Source: Chrysaora quinquecirrha (Eukaryota; Cnidaria; Scyphozoa; Semaeostomeae; Pelagiidae). Taken from it: a DNA stretch of 64,000 bases. The position numbers and the translations under genes were made by a program. Position 1 is the first letter of the stretch; the number at the start of each line of letters is the position of its first letter. The notes under the pieces are model-generated. The model was given only the letters and a program-made list of their open reading frames with translations, did no database searches and had not been told where the DNA came from. The DNA lies in NCBI GenBank assembly GCA_014526335.1, contig JACTAT010000015.1:1336932-1400931 (forward strand). Direction: 5' to 3'. Shown here in pieces: positions 1 to 12,239 of the stretch.

Positions 1-568
1 GCAACTAACAAGACAAATTGCTATAGTGAAAACAAGCCCCTTTACTGGAAATAGCAACCCTTGAGATTCCTGCCAGTCCGCCTCTGTTTCAATGCGCGTT
101 TGCAAATCGGATGCATCATGTCAAAACAAACTAATTTATATTACAAATCCCAGTTTATGTATTTTTTCTCTCAGAAGCAACTTTTTTCCTGAGTTGTTGG
201 GAACAAGTTTCGTCAAATTTGTTAAATGGGGTCAAACTAAGCTCTGGTGGGTCTTCTAAATTCCAATAATTTTATTATGGCTCTTCAAACAATAAGCGTC
301 TTCCCGTTAAGGCGGGTTTCCACTTCTGCGGATGGTGCGATCGTGCGACTAACTTCCCGGGCATGTGTATTTTATCACAGTTACGAAGATTCCTTTTCAT
401 CCTGCGATCGCGCGACAGATTATGGAAGTTGAATTGGCTGGAAATTTTTTGGCGACAAGCAAGAGCAGAGCCAATCAAACTGCTCAGACCGTTGGTCACG
501 TAACCAAATTCATAGAAGTAGAAATCATTCGCAGCCAGTTTCGAGAGGTCATACGTTGTCACACTTGT

Positions 569-612
<44 letters not shown>

Positions 613-1424
613 TTTGTTTTTTTTGTTGTTGTTGTTATTTTATTTGAGTAGGCTGTTATTTATAGCTTTTTCAGCTAATTTATGCCTACTATGCATGCCG
701 CATCCAGGCATGGGACCCCTAGTCGTCCATTCGGATGACATTCGGATTTAATAGGAAAACCAAATCCTGTACCTAGTACAGTAGTATGGAATTGCTACTG
801 CTACAAGTATCACTTTTAAATTTTTCCATTGTCTTTTCCAAAGTTGGTTTTTTTTGCTCCTGACCATCTGGCAACCCTGAAACCAAATAATACTACTCCG
901 GAGGAGCTTCGGGAGTAATACCGTGCGACAGATTAAGATGCGGTCAAGATATTTATTCTTATCGCTAAAACCAATGGCGTTGTTGATGATAAGCAGGCAT
1001 ATCCAGTTATTTTTTATTGAATCATCTCCTTTTTTATGTAGTAATCGGCTTGAGAGTTGGCTAAAATATATTAAGAAATCTCTTGTTTCTACAGCAATAC
1101 TAGATGGCACTAACAGTGTCTTCTTAATTCTTCAAAGAGTTTTAAGAGCATAACATAACAAACGCTTCATCTGTTCGTTATTTTGGATCATATATTATTG
1201 CGTTACTCCAAAGGTGCCTTCTTGACGGGGAACATTCATATTCTCGATAAACGTTGATCAGTAGAAATTGTGAGGGACGCATATATTATCGCAAAGGAAC
1301 GTTAACCCCCGTCTGGGACTATTTTAGTTTTTTCGAGAACTGATAGTTTTTCTTGCGTAGTAGAAGACAGTTTTTGTTTTCGCAGTTCTGTAAAACGTTC
1401 TGCATAAAATATATATATAAAAAA
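1..1424. other. No gene seen
   Basis: AT-rich sequence without convincing splice-supported coding potential. A TTG trinucleotide microsatellite at about 565-638 yields a leucine-rich open frame that is a repeat artefact. Nothing else is recognised. Confidence 0.5.
565..638. repeat. (TTG)n microsatellite
   Basis: Near-perfect run of TTG units with a few interruptions. It explains the polyleucine open frame on the plus strand. Confidence 0.9.
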
Positions 1425-1639
1425 TTTTGTTTAATAAGCAATTGGACAGTTGTCCAGCCCTCAAAGTTGCTTAAAATTTTAGAAATTTCAGCCCTCAAGT
1501 TGCTTAAAAGTTGCTTAACATTTTTTACCTAACAACCACCCCTGACTACGCGGGTCGAAATCACCAACTTTATAGGCCTACAAAAAGACTTTTTGGAGAC
1601 ATGACAAAATCACTTATCATCATCATCACATCTATTCTA

Positions 1640-2110
1640 AACTCAGAATCGTAATCTTAATCGCATAATCATGATTATAATCATAGTTATAATTTTAAGC
1701 AAAATCTTAATCATAATAATAATGATTATCGCTGTTGTCATCATTATCATTATCTTAATCATAATAATGATGATAATCGCAGTTGTCATCATTGTCATGA
1801 GGAAAGTCGTAATCATAATCAAAATCATAATATTAATCATAATCATAATTGTAATCATAATCTCAATCACAATCGCAGAAATGATCGCAATCGTAATCAT
1901 AGACATTATTGTAGGCCTAATAGTAATTAAAATCATAAATTTCATCAATGATTTGCAGCTCTAATTAGTCACATCACAGACAATGATTATGATTAAGATT
2001 GTGATAACGATTATGATTACGATTGTGACTACGATTATGTCTACGATCGTGATAATGAATAATATCATAAACATAATCATAATCATAATGGTTATGAGTA
2101 TGATTATGAC
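1640..2110. repeat. AATCAT/ATAATC satellite
   Basis: Short-period repeat of ATAATC/AATCAT units with drift (GATTATG in the second half). It produces long isoleucine/methionine open frames on both strands, which are not genes. It lies between the arms of the foldback element. Confidence 0.85.
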
Positions 2111-2520
2111 TCTGAAGAAACTTTTTACATGTTTCAATGTTTCAGAGGAGAAATTAATGTAACTGGTGTTTCCAAGGCCTTGGTCAAAGGATCATACATT
2201 GTTTGTCCAAAATTTGAAATTACCTTGTCTAGTAGAATGTGATACGGATTGGCCACGTCACAAAACAATGCTTACGAAACATTTTTTCTTGCGTCAAGCA
2301 TGAAATGATTTTGAGCTTTTTCTGAATGCTTGTCAAGCAATGTTTTGTGACGTGACCAAACGTCCAGAGATAGCTTGATAAACATATTCCAAATGTTTGA
2401 CAAGCAATGTTTGATTGTTTGGTCAGGGCAAAGATATTTTAAGTTAGTTACAATATCAATAAACGTTCTGCACGTCCTGTATTATTCAAGCTTTATATTT
2501 TGCAAGCGAAATTCATCGCA

Positions 2521-2912
2521 TTACACTTTTTAATAAGCAACCGCTCAATAAGCAAATAGGGCTGAACTGACCTTAACATTAAGCAACTTGAGGGCTAAAT
2601 TGAATTACTGTAAGCAACTAAGAAGTCAAACAACCAAGCTTATTCTCTTTCTTGTGTTAGGAAATTGTTCTTCGTTCTTATGTTTTGCATGTTGAAGTTC
2701 GTTAGCTAACGTTTGTCCACTTACTGTCTCCCAAAAGTCATGTTGTAGGCCTAACAGATGACGATTTTGACCCGTGAAGTCAGGGGTAGTTAGTAGGTAC
2801 AAAAAATGTTAAGCAACGTTTAAGCAACTTTGAGGGCTGAAATGTCTAAAATTTTAAGCAACTTTGAGAGCTGGACGAAAGTCAAGTTGCTTATTAAAAA
2901 AATAGAGTGTAT
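2521..2912. mobile_element. MITE, word AAGCAAC
   Basis: Left end TTACAC, a T-tract, then AATAAGCAACC. The right end has GTTGCTTATT, an A-tract and GTGTA. AAGCAAC recurs many times inside. It is related to the copy at 44225-44830, which shares the AGGGCTGAACTGAC stretch. Confidence 0.65.
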
Positions 2913-2913
2913 G

Positions 2914-3330
2914 GCCAGGCTTTTTACTGTTCCGTTCAAGCTTAAACTCTAACTCTTTTGTTTTTATTGCCGCACTGTGTTAATCTAAGCACTTTATCCT
3001 GTTGCTGTTATGGAACAAGTGTTTTTGCAAGGAGCAGACCTTTCCATAATGTTCTTGATTGGATTCAAATGGATTAAGGGTTGTAGGCCTTGACTTTGCA
3101 ATTGAAATTTATCTGAGATTTAGGCAAAAAACATTTCGCCCGACATTTCTTACGTAAGCAGGTTTATTCACTTAAAACTTAAAAAGCTTTATCTGACCTT
3201 CAAAACAGTTTGGAATCAAGCACTCGTGTTTGCTTATTTTTTTTTACTTCTCGGTTTGCCAGGCCACGAAACCATCCCGTCTTAAATTTGCATCCATCCC
3301 TCGATTCAGTTCAATTCTTTTCTCTTCGCC
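2914..3330. other. No gene seen
   Basis: AT-rich spacer between the foldback element and the minisatellite. Nothing recognised. Confidence 0.5.
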
Positions 3331-3850
3331 TTTTTGGCCAAGCCCTCTACATTACTGATGGTATCCGTCCACGTTACTCCGCATCCTCCATATTACTGAT
3401 GATATCCCTCCACGTTACTGATGATAGACCTCATCGAGATTTCAAGATAGCCCTCGAAATTACTCCGCAGCCACCACATTACTTCAAGATAGCCCTCCAC
3501 ATTACTCCGTTTCCTCCACAGTACTGATGATTGCCCTCCACATTACTTCAAGATAGCCCTCCACACAACCCCGCTTCCTCCATATTGCTGATGATAGCCC
3601 TCCACATTACTGAAAGGTAGCTCTCCACATCACTATGCACCCTCCACACTACTGAAAGAGAGCCCTCCACATTACTGATGATATCCCTCCACATTACTGA
3701 AAGAGAGCCCTCCACATCACTGAACATCCTCCACATTACAGCGAAAATCCCCTCACATTACTGCAGATGCCCCTCCACATTACCGAACACTCTCTGCGCT
3801 GCAAAATTCCTCTACATCACTGCACACCCTCCACAATACTGCGCAGATGT
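3331..3850. repeat. Minisatellite, unit about 20-22 bp (CCTCCACATTACTGATGATA)
   Basis: Degenerate tandem units built on CCTCCACATTACTGATGATA with variants (CTGAAAGAGAG, CTTCAAGATAG). The right flank has GTTACCTAGGGTGATA, matching the inverted flanks of the related array at 39.7 kb. The same unit family occurs at 62.4-62.9 kb. Confidence 0.85.
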
Positions 3851-5106
3851 TACCTAGGGTGATACTGTATCATAATTTCTTACAATCTCGCATTGACTCG
3901 AACTAATGTTTTCGTTGCCGTATAATTTGTCTTTTCCAGAGCCTCGACTTAAAAATTCGTTAACTCGATCCTCTTTTTGGTTCTTTTTGAGATTCGAGTA
4001 AACGGAACTTTAACTATATTGTATTACGATTCCTCACAATCTACTTTAGCTTTAACTCGAATTGATGTTTTCATTTCCCTGAAATTGAATTGATCAAAGG
4101 CCACGATAACTCGAACATTCATTGACTCGAACTATTTTCATCAGTCTTTTGGAAGTAGGAGTTATCGGGCGTACTGTATTACAATTCCTTACCGTCTCTG
4201 TCTTGTAATGCTCTTCAACCTCGACTTTTTGATCCGAGTTATGTTATCTCATTATCTGAGGCCTGTTTTTGGGATAAGCATATGACTATTCTCTCGTAGC
4301 AGGTGTTTGTCAACGCGTTGAAATAACGTACGGCAGTCAGAGAGCCCAAACATGATTACCGACCGCATAGCAATCTCATCAAGGATGTCCAGTTGATGTT
4401 CTTAGCTGTCTAGTTCATGTTGCACGAGCAAATAGATTGTTCTTAGCTACTGTAAGGAATCTTGTATGATCCTTATATGCTAATATTAAATATTTTTTCT
4501 AGTATTTTTGCTGAAGAAGCCATCTAACAATCGAAGTCATTCACACTTACGACCTTTACAAAAAAGACATGTTTAGTTATTTCATCGGAGCCTTCCTAGG
4601 CTGATGATACAGGCGATCGAAAACTGGAAGATAACATCTCAAAAACAAAGGTATGAGCTTTCCTTTTCTGCCTTAATAATAATTTGTTCAACTTTCTCCC
4701 CGAAGCGAGCTAATGCGTTTTTCAACTGCAGAAGAAACGCTCGAATTTATTAACTTTATTTGTTTTTTAAGATTTTTCATTGCAGCATGTGCATTTACTA
4801 AATGAAAACAATTTTTCATGAAGCTTCAAGCCGCATAAAATATGTAAAGATATCGATATAAACTTATAAATTGATCAAGATAGTTGCAATTAAACTTATC
4901 ATATAATAACCACCGGCAAAAGAAACTTGATTTTTCAGTTTAGGCTCAAGTAGTTTCGTATCTACTATATTCATTTCATTTGGATTCGATTTTGAAACTC
5001 TTTTAACGCAGAAGTTTCTGAAATTGAGTTTCTTTTATGTTCACTGTTGTTAAAATAACGGTTGCTCTTTAGATGGCTTGAGCTCTCGGGACTGAAACAT
5101 AATCCA
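3851..5106. other. No gene seen; old CTCGAAC-rich repeat remnants
   Basis: The part at 3890-4200 contains repeated ACTCGAACT and AACTCGA motifs of the kind seen in decayed pogo/Tigger-type elements (inference). The remainder is AT-rich and featureless. Confidence 0.4.
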
Positions 5107-5464
5107 TTACACTCTTTTTTTTATAAGAACACGAGCCTGGATTTTGCCCAGATTTTAAGAACAAAATAAGAACAACCTGAGGCTGGTCTTTTCAAAAGCC
5201 CTAAGAATATCAGCTGAATATGTTAGTAAAACAGTCAGACTGAATTTAAAAATCAAGCAAACAAAGAAATAGACAAAATGCTGCATTTTCATACAAACCT
5301 AGCACCACCCCAGACATTCATTGAAAAATATAGATATCTAAGTAACCAAGGAATGAAGAACAGATTAAGAACTTTTCAGTCTCAAAAAGCAAAAACGGCA
5401 AACATTTTAGAACAGCCAGCCTCAATCGAAATTTCCTGGTTCTTATATAAAAAAAAGAGTGTAA
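5107..5464. mobile_element. MITE, word AAGAAC
   Basis: Ends are TTACACTC + T8 + ATAAGAAC (left) and the inverse GTTCTTAT...A8 + GAGTGTAA (right), about 358 bp apart. AAGAAC or AGAACA recurs inside in forward orientation. The open frame at 5278-5475 lies within it and reads through the terminal repeat, so it is not a gene. Confidence 0.8.
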
Positions 5465-6105
5465 GTTGTCATTAAATGATTTTGAAATCTCCCACTTTTA
5501 AGTTATTAAAGAAGTTCAGCCGCTACTGGCGCTTGAAATATTACGGTTTACGCTTATAAGCATACACGACCAACTCTCCGAAGCAACTCAAGGGGAACTA
5601 AAATCAGGGGTGCCGAAAAAGGAACCTCTTTAGAAATTGTTTTTATTTGCGAACCGTAGCTTCAAGGCCAATAAAATTTTGCCATATTACTTACTGTGTA
5701 TATAGCCTCTTGTGAGTAAAAGAATAAGTTTCAATATTCAATCTTCACAACCTTATGCTGTGATGAATTTCATTGATAAATAAAGCATGTGCACGAACTT
5801 TATGCATATTTCATACCATTGAGGATTTTCTATTCCTGGCATACGTTACAGCAAGGGTTTATTGATACAACCACTGGTTAATTCAGGTCAATGGTTCTGA
5901 AAAAAATGATTGATTTAGACGTACAGGCGAGTTGTGCTTTTTCCAAGTACACATTTGACTGTTCTTTGTATTAACTGAAAAATATTATGTCCAAAATTTT
6001 GTTTCTTCCTAGTGTTATTCATGAAGTAAAGCATTATAAAGTGATGTCAGCATAATTCTCATGTCTTCAAAAACATGAGGACCAAATTTCATGGTTTCTC
6101 CACCG
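5465..6105. other. No gene seen
   Basis: AT-rich spacer with no recognised element or coding signal. Confidence 0.5.
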
Positions 6106-6463
6106 CAGTGGCGTAACGCACAGTGTGCACCTTTAAACACAAAATTAAGGGCCCCCAAAATATTTGGCCCCGAAAGGGGCCTCCGCGAAATTTTGTAAAA
6201 AAGACTTTTGGATAATAGTTTTATAGAAAGATTGACTCTAAGGTACTTAAAATAAAACTTCCTAGAAATCTTCTATTTAACCTGATTTTATATCTTGATG
6301 ATTGTTTTGTTGATGCTGGTTTTGTTGTTTTGTTTGAAGATTGTATAACGCTTCAAAAAAATTGCATTTAAAGGCAATCTTGGTGTGTAAACTTATTTAA
6401 AAAAATAGGGGCCCCAAACCACTATTTTGTTTAAAGGCCCCACACTGCTCCGTTACGCCACTG
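6106..6463. mobile_element. MITE with CAGTGGCGTAACG terminal repeats
   Basis: Left end CAGTGGCGTAACG and right end CGTTACGCCACTG are inverted repeats about 358 bp apart. Just inside the ends are GGGCCCC-type motifs in inverse arrangement. CAGTGGCG ends recall hAT-type non-autonomous elements (family knowledge). There is no transposase frame. Confidence 0.75.
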
Positions 6464-7837
6464 TCCACCGGGTTCCTTTTTTTCGGAACACCCTGTATAT
6501 CCCTTATACATTAGGACATTTGAGACTGTAGCAGTCATCTAACTCTGCAAACAGAATAATAAGCTGGAATCCTCTCTCCTTCCTGGCACAAATTATAGTT
6601 GTTTTGGAGCGTTTCTTACTTACACAGTGTTTTCTTACAAGGAACGCCGTTATAAGGAAGTCGAGGCTGAAAATTTTCCGCCAAACGGTTGTGATCATTT
6701 TGGCGCGTTCTTGAATGAGATTTTTGAGATTGTGATCTGAACAGCTGATTCGAATGAATTTTTTAAAGGCTGATTATTAAAACATGGCAGAAGTTTTTAT
6801 TCCTTGATTTTTTTGATAAAAATAGCTAGCAATGAATTTCTTTTGCAGCTTGCAACGAATTTCTATTTTTGGTCGACATAAAAATATCTCCTCTGGAAGA
6901 GTTTACAGTATAAAACACGATACATTTCGATGGGAAAGTGTCTGACACTGACAGAAAATACGATTTACCGTTCAATTGCTTCACTGTATAGCATAGTGAG
7001 GGGGCGACCAGTCTTCAACCTGCGCCAATATTTAGAGCTATACATCTAGTGCTCGACAAAAGCATAGAACTTTTCTCAGTATATGGGTCCAGTGTAGCAT
7101 CAAGGCCCACAGATCTCGACCCCCTTCGCAAAATTTTGCTGCAAGGAGACAATTCCTAGACAAAAAGGACCATTTTCCAGGATAAAAGTGGGGAATAATG
7201 ACGCCCCTGGAGTATTTTCCTTCGTGGTGATGTACAAAAATTGAAGTATAGCTTCTTCGCAATTTCTTGGGGAAACTTGAGATAGAGTATACCGTAAAAA
7301 TAAAACTTTTTCTTTACTTAAACCGTAGGGCAATTCACTCTTTAGCAATCTCGTACACTTTTCTGAAGATATTATTGTTTTAATGAAATTCCCTTGGAAA
7401 TTCTTTAATAGAAATCTCGTACACCTTTTTGAAGATTCAAACAAACATTCGTAAACTTTCATCGCGTGTCGTTAAAAATTTGAAATCCTGATTCCCAAGA
7501 ATAAAGTTTATCCATCCTTCTTTCATATTGCTCTCACCGCTTCATCTTTACCATATTCAATGTTTACAATCGTATTACCACGACTTCAGATCGCTTATTA
7601 TTTGCATAGTATTTACAAGGGCATCTGTTTTGTTATAACTCAAGGTTAACGAACACATCGAAAACACATGCACAGTCGGTCGTGTTTGTAGTTCTGAATC
7701 ATCGTTCTGAATCTTCGTTTATGCTCGTGCATGAATTTTTTTGAATAAATGTTCGTCAAGTCTGCTAGTAAGCTTCTTGAATTTTAGGACACGCAGATTC
7801 ATAGTTTTTTGGAGAAAGAATGGGTTTGTCTATGACT
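6464..7837. other. No gene seen; MITE scrap at about 6620-6680
   Basis: A fragment at 6620-6680 (ACAAGGAACGCCGTTATAAGG then GAGGCTGAAA) matches the left part of the element at 45.6 kb. Minus-strand open frames at 7038-7462 have no recognisable domain or splice support. Confidence 0.4.
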
Positions 7838-8055
7838 GGGCCCCAGGCCCCAAATCGAATTTCCTCGAATCTCAACCGTCAAATCGATTTGGACCCTGGT
7901 ACCGTTAACAAATATCTGCCAAAATATTGGCAATTTTTGCCTAGGAATAAAACAAGATGTAGACTCCGAAAGCAGATGTTCTTAGAAAGGAAATGCAAAG
8001 AATTTCATTGATAACTGTCAGGCAAGCTACAATATCTCATGCAGCATCATTTTTT
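7838..8055. repeat. Dispersed repeat copy 1 (partner at 13.69 kb)
   Basis: About 215 bp is clearly similar, in the same orientation, to 13688-13905. Shared stretches include CAAATCGAATTTCCTCGAA, GATTTGGAC, TCATTGATAACTGTCAG and TACAATATCTC. Indels break every frame between copies, so this is non-coding repeat DNA of unknown class. Confidence 0.8.
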
Positions 8056-9919
8056 TGGTTTTATGCATGTTTTTCACATAGTTTTCGGCCTATTTTGGTG
8101 TGAAATTTTGAAGAAACTGCGACGTCACTTAATATTTCTATTGTTTGAACAGCCAATCAAATTGTGAATAGACATGGCCGATACCAAGGTCGAATATGGA
8201 CAGCGGAGTTTCACGTAGAGGCCTATTCACCCTGGGGACGAGGTTGGGCTGGGCTAATTTACGGACGGGCGTGTGTTGTGCTTCTCTATGCAAAATACGT
8301 CAGTGACATATGAAAAGTTTGTTCAGTTTTAGGGACTCATTCTCTACTGGACACAATTAACATTGTCGTTATCCTTAGACTCCTTCCTTATGCTGGTCGA
8401 AACTAGTAACTCGTACCGCGTTGTTAGGCTAACAACCTTTGCCGAAGATTATGAGGGCTATGTAGGTATAATATATTTCGCACTTCTTCTTGAAATCTAT
8501 ACGGAAACTGTGTTTTTGTGGTTGGAAAGGCCATCAAAGATTAGGCGGCAAGTTTTAGAATTGAGAAAATTTGAAATCGGCTGAGAATTCACAAAAGCGG
8601 AAAGTGAGCGAGAGCGAGGGGCTTCTTTTCTTTCTATTAAATTTGTCGAGATTGGAAATGCCTAGTAAAGTTCGCTTTTCTACTGTGCTGGCATGAGTTT
8701 GCAAGACAGGTGTTTTAGATAACAATCTTCATGAGATCATTCTGAATAAAGATTTATCAAAAACCAGAATTGTTGATTTAAAGTGTCTTTCCCTGCCAAC
8801 TTTATCAGAGATAGATGTTTGCTTATTCTACCAAAACAGCTGTAGCTTGTTTTTTAAACTGCTAATCACAAAATGTGTATGCCAAAGGACCAAACTAAGA
8901 ATAGTTTAACTGCTTTTTAAGACAACACACCAGGACGGAAACTTATTCTCTTAGGCAAGGTACAAGTAACATGCGTCATCTCAAGAATGCGCTTTTCTGT
9001 GCCCTCTATGGTCTTTTTATAGCAGCCGTAGCCTATTCAGTGTCATATCATTTTGTTAACCATGACAATTCGATTATGCGCACAGTGCGGAGGATGCGCT
9101 TTGGAGGGAGTTTAATTGGATTTCCAGTTAACGTGTATAAATGTTGTTCTTATAAAAAATGCGTAATGGAAAAAGTTTATTTTCTGTTTTGCGCTTTCGC
9201 TGCGCTCATCCTATTTGCACGCAGCATCCAATTCTACTCGCAGTACCCCATCTTTACAGCTTGACCTTCGTAGATTAACACCTAGTAAGACAGGTGCTAT
9301 GCTTTATGCAACAGTATGCAATAGATAATGTTGTTAAATTCGTTAATTTGACCTTGCAAAACAACTAAAAATCGTGTTTTTGCTTTTCTTTTGTCAGGGT
9401 GCCCTCTTGATCATCTGCATCTGAATCAAGTATCTCATTAATGCTGTTGTGCCATCTGGCGTTGTTTTGATGTCAAGTTGAATGGAAAAATAAACAATTT
9501 CGCGAAAAAATTCGGTGAGTCTCAACAATTTTATTAAAATCTGATTTTTTTATGCAGAAACAGTGGAACCTCCTTATAGCCAGTGGGGTGGCCAAGGGGA
9601 GGAGGCAAGGGCACATGGGGGTAGCTGCCCGCCCAAAATCATCGATGTGTTTTTTATATAGCCCAAATTTTATGTAAACTGTCGCATGGTCCATGGTAGG
9701 TCTTGGGTATTTATTCCTAAAGCCACGCCCTATTTTTCCTTGAGCAAACCCTTTTGCCCCTCCAATCTTGGACGTGAAATGGAGAATGCCCAAAAAGAAC
9801 GCTTCTAAGATGAAATTTAAAACCTCACATGTGAACAGCCTACAATATCCTTATGATGGGATGGGAGGAACACCCTGCGGGTGCAGTGCTAAAGAATCTT
9901 CGACACCATGCTTGTCCTG
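8056..9919. other. No confident gene
   Basis: Mostly unassigned sequence. CAGTGGAACCTCC at about 9563 resembles a pogo/Tigger-type terminus. The open frame at 8971-9264 is listed separately as a weak candidate. Confidence 0.4.
8971..9264 (+). CDS. Weak candidate: small protein with two hydrophobic segments
   Basis: A 97-codon frame that I do not recognise. Visible features are a hydrophobic stretch near residues 6-28, a basic middle (RTVRRMRFGG), a cysteine/lysine cluster (KCCSYKKC) and a second hydrophobic stretch near residues 70-85. An acceptor-like CTCTTAG lies about 20 bp upstream of the ATG, so it could be a 3' exon. Composition is otherwise like the surrounding repeats, and a chance open frame is the likelier reading. 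Confidence 0.15.
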   Translation: MRHLKNALFCALYGLFIAAVAYSVSYHFVNHDNSIMRTVRRMRFGGSLIGFPVNVYKCCSYKKCVMEKVYFLFCAFAALILFARSIQFYSQYPIFTA

Positions 9920-10301
9920 TACACTCATTTTTTTTATAAGAAACCCGTTTATAAGCAACTCAGTACTGAGATCAATATTGGTTAAGAAAATTTCATTACT
10001 CGACCAAAAATGATAAGAAACTCGCAGGTCTCAACAGTCTTTAGAATTAGAAATAAATCATCGAAAAACAAACTTCTGTTGCACCATAAGTGTCTATCTT
10101 TGCAGAAAAAACAGCTGATGTAAACGTGAATTTTATTGCTTCTTCTATTTGTAAAATTTTAGTGTCAATTACCTGTTTTTCCACAAAAAAATTTTGATTC
10201 TATGAAACTGCTAAGAAACTTTCAGTACCAAATTTGTCCAAAAACTAAGAAACTTTGAGTACTGAACAAAAGTCTTAGTTTCTTATAAAAAAAAGAGTGT
10301 A
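9920..10301. mobile_element. MITE, word AAGAAAC
   Basis: Left TACACTC, T-tract, ATAAGAAACC; right GTTTCTTATAA, A-tract, GAGTGTA. AAGAAACTTTCAGTACC- and AAGAAACTTTGAGTACT-like units occur inside. One AAGCAAC unit next to the left end is an exception to the single-word pattern. It ends 13 bp before the next MITE. Confidence 0.75.
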
Positions 10302-10314
10302 TTTCAAGAATAAA

Positions 10315-10813
10315 TACACGCAGTTTTTTTATAAGCAACCGCGTATAAGCAACCAAGATGTAGAAGGCCTCAAATTTTAAGCAACATATAGTACCACAGG
10401 AAAAAATCCTAAGCAACTTTTTGATATTTTGATGATTTATACCACTGCAAAAAATCGAAGATTTGTCAACATAGAAGATGTTTCCATTCACTTGTCGTCA
10501 AAACTCCCATATCCACGGAGTGTTTCTCGTTAAGGGAGACATTTCATTGAGGGTTTTCCGTTTAACTTTCAATGCAAAGTCCCTAACTGTAACAATATCA
10601 GCAGGGAGAAATTATTCCAGTCATTTTATGTGCAATGTTAGAATTTTCTGTTTTTTCTAGTCTCTATACTATTCTTTAGGCAAAAAGATACAGTTAAAAT
10701 TAAGCAGCTACTAAGCAACTTTTGCTACTAAAAGGAGGCCATAAAAGGTCCAAAAATAAGCAACTTTTTGAACTAGGGGCGAGCGAGGTTGCTTATAAAA
10801 AAACTGCGTCTAC
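10315..10813. mobile_element. MITE, word AAGCAAC
   Basis: Left TACACGCAG, T7, ATAAGCAACC; right GGTTGCTTATA, A-tract, CTGCGTCTA. About six internal AAGCAAC copies all point the same way; only the terminal copy is inverted. Length is about 499 bp, with no transposase frame. Confidence 0.8.
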
Positions 10814-11019
10814 GGGTTCATATTTGAATGGGGGCAGCCTTGCGTCCTAAAAAGGGTAATTCTTTTTTTCTTTTCTTAAACTACCATCGACAGAAAATTG
10901 GATTTTTCGTGGAGTGATTTAGCTTTTATTCACTTTGAATGTCTGTAATTGAAGCAAAATTACTGAAAAGGTTGTTTTGAGAAACCAGAAAACCTTGAAA
11001 AGGATATGTCTTCCAAAGT

Positions 11020-11405
11020 TACACGCTTTTTTTATAAGGAAGCTACCTAAAGGCCTAGTTCTTAAAGTTCCTTATTTTTGGACCTCTTTTTGGGCAATTG
11101 TAGTTCAAAAACTTTCTTAATAGTTCCTTAATTTTAACTGCACGTACAGTGGTCTTAACAATAAAAGAGAGACACTTACATGTGAGCAAAGCTCGACACT
11201 ACTCATGGAAACATTTGATACATGCTTAACGTACAATTTATGTGATTTTCGACTGCAAATGAATGGAACCGGCTTTCTAAAACTATTCAACAATAAAAAG
11301 TTCTTTAGTTATTTTCTCTCTAGTAGTATAAGTTCTTTTTAAATTTTCGGACCTTCTACATGTAGGTTCCTTATAAAGTGGTTCCTTATGAAAAAAAAAC
11401 GTGTA
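11020..11405. mobile_element. MITE, word AAGGAAC (inverted relative to next copy)
   Basis: Ends TACACGC, T-tract, ATAAGGAA and TTCCTTAT, A-tract, CGTGTA. The body is the reverse complement of the copy at 11699-12107, including ACATGTAGGTTCCTTATAAA near its right end. Internal words read GTTCCTTA. Confidence 0.85.
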
Positions 11406-11698
11406 TGGAGGAGCATGGTTTCAATGGATAATCATGGGCTCAAACTTGATTGCATCAATCGGGGAGAAAGATAAATGTTTGCGAAAAGGTTTGCTGTTGG
11501 AGATCCTCCGGATTATTTTGTTTGACGCAAATAAGGCCTGTTTCAAAGTAACTTTTTCCCAGGGCCTACGTAAACACGATCAGTCACACGGCAGAATATT
11601 ACTGGAAATGAAATGATCAGATTGAGATTTCGTTATGCGGCGCGGGAGATCGTAACTTGGGAGCGCTAGATTGTCTTACGTCCGAACATCTTTCAGAC

Positions 11699-12107
11699 TA
11701 CACGCTTTTTTTTTTATAAGGAACCACTTTATAAGGAACCTACATGTAGAAGGCCCGAAAATTTAAAGAACTTATACTACTAAAGAGAAAATCATTAAGG
11801 ATCTTTTGAATATTGAATACTTTTATCACTGCAAATAATCAAGAATTAGAAAGCTGGTTCCATTCATTTGCAGTCGAAAATCACATAAATTGCACGTTAA
11901 GCATGTATCCAATGTTTCTTTGAGTAGTCTTGAGCTTTGCTCACATGCAAATGTCTCTCTTTTATTGTTAAGACCACTTTATGTGCAGTTAAAATTAAGG
12001 AACTATTAAGGAACTTTTGGAACTACAATTGCCTCAAAAGAGGCCCAAAAATAAGGAACTTTAAGAACTAGGCCTTGAGGTAGGTTCCTTATAAAAAAAA
12101 GCCTGTA
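11699..12107. mobile_element. MITE, word AAGGAAC
   Basis: Left TACACGC, T9, ATAAGGAACC; right GGTTCCTTATA, A-tract, GCCTGTA. Internal AAGGAACT words are paired near the right end. It is the inverted partner of 11020-11405 across a 293-bp spacer. A decayed third copy is at 60988-61340. Confidence 0.85.
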
Positions 12108-12239
12108 TTTTTTGAGCCGTAAAAAATTTCAAAGTAGGAAAACATTTACTTGATAACCCAAATTAATCAGAAAATTTACAGGGAGGATTGTTCTTAAAAT
12201 CATCGGCAAAGTAAGATCCTTGTTTCACTTAGGAGTTTG

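Larger units (their letters stand above)
1425..2912. repeat. Long foldback (inverted-repeat) element with internal satellite, word AAGCAAC
   Basis: About 1425-1562 is the reverse complement of about 2768-2900. Both arms carry several copies of TTGCTTAA/TTAAGCAAC and the same CAGCCCTCAA and GACCCG segments, giving arms of roughly 130 bp. Between them lie an AATCAT-type satellite (1640-2110) and a stretch with TTGCTTGTCAAACA-like motifs (2240-2450). The right part, 2521-2912, looks like one MITE with TTACAC at its left end and GTGTA at its right. The left arm may be a second, inverted partial copy. No transposase frame is present. Confidence 0.7.

Noticed and set aside
365..751. 128-codon frame with a polyleucine stretch
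   Set aside because: The TTG microsatellite creates the leucine run; no other coding evidence.
1643..1964. Isoleucine/methionine-rich open frames on both strands
   Set aside because: Product of the AATCAT satellite, open in both directions.
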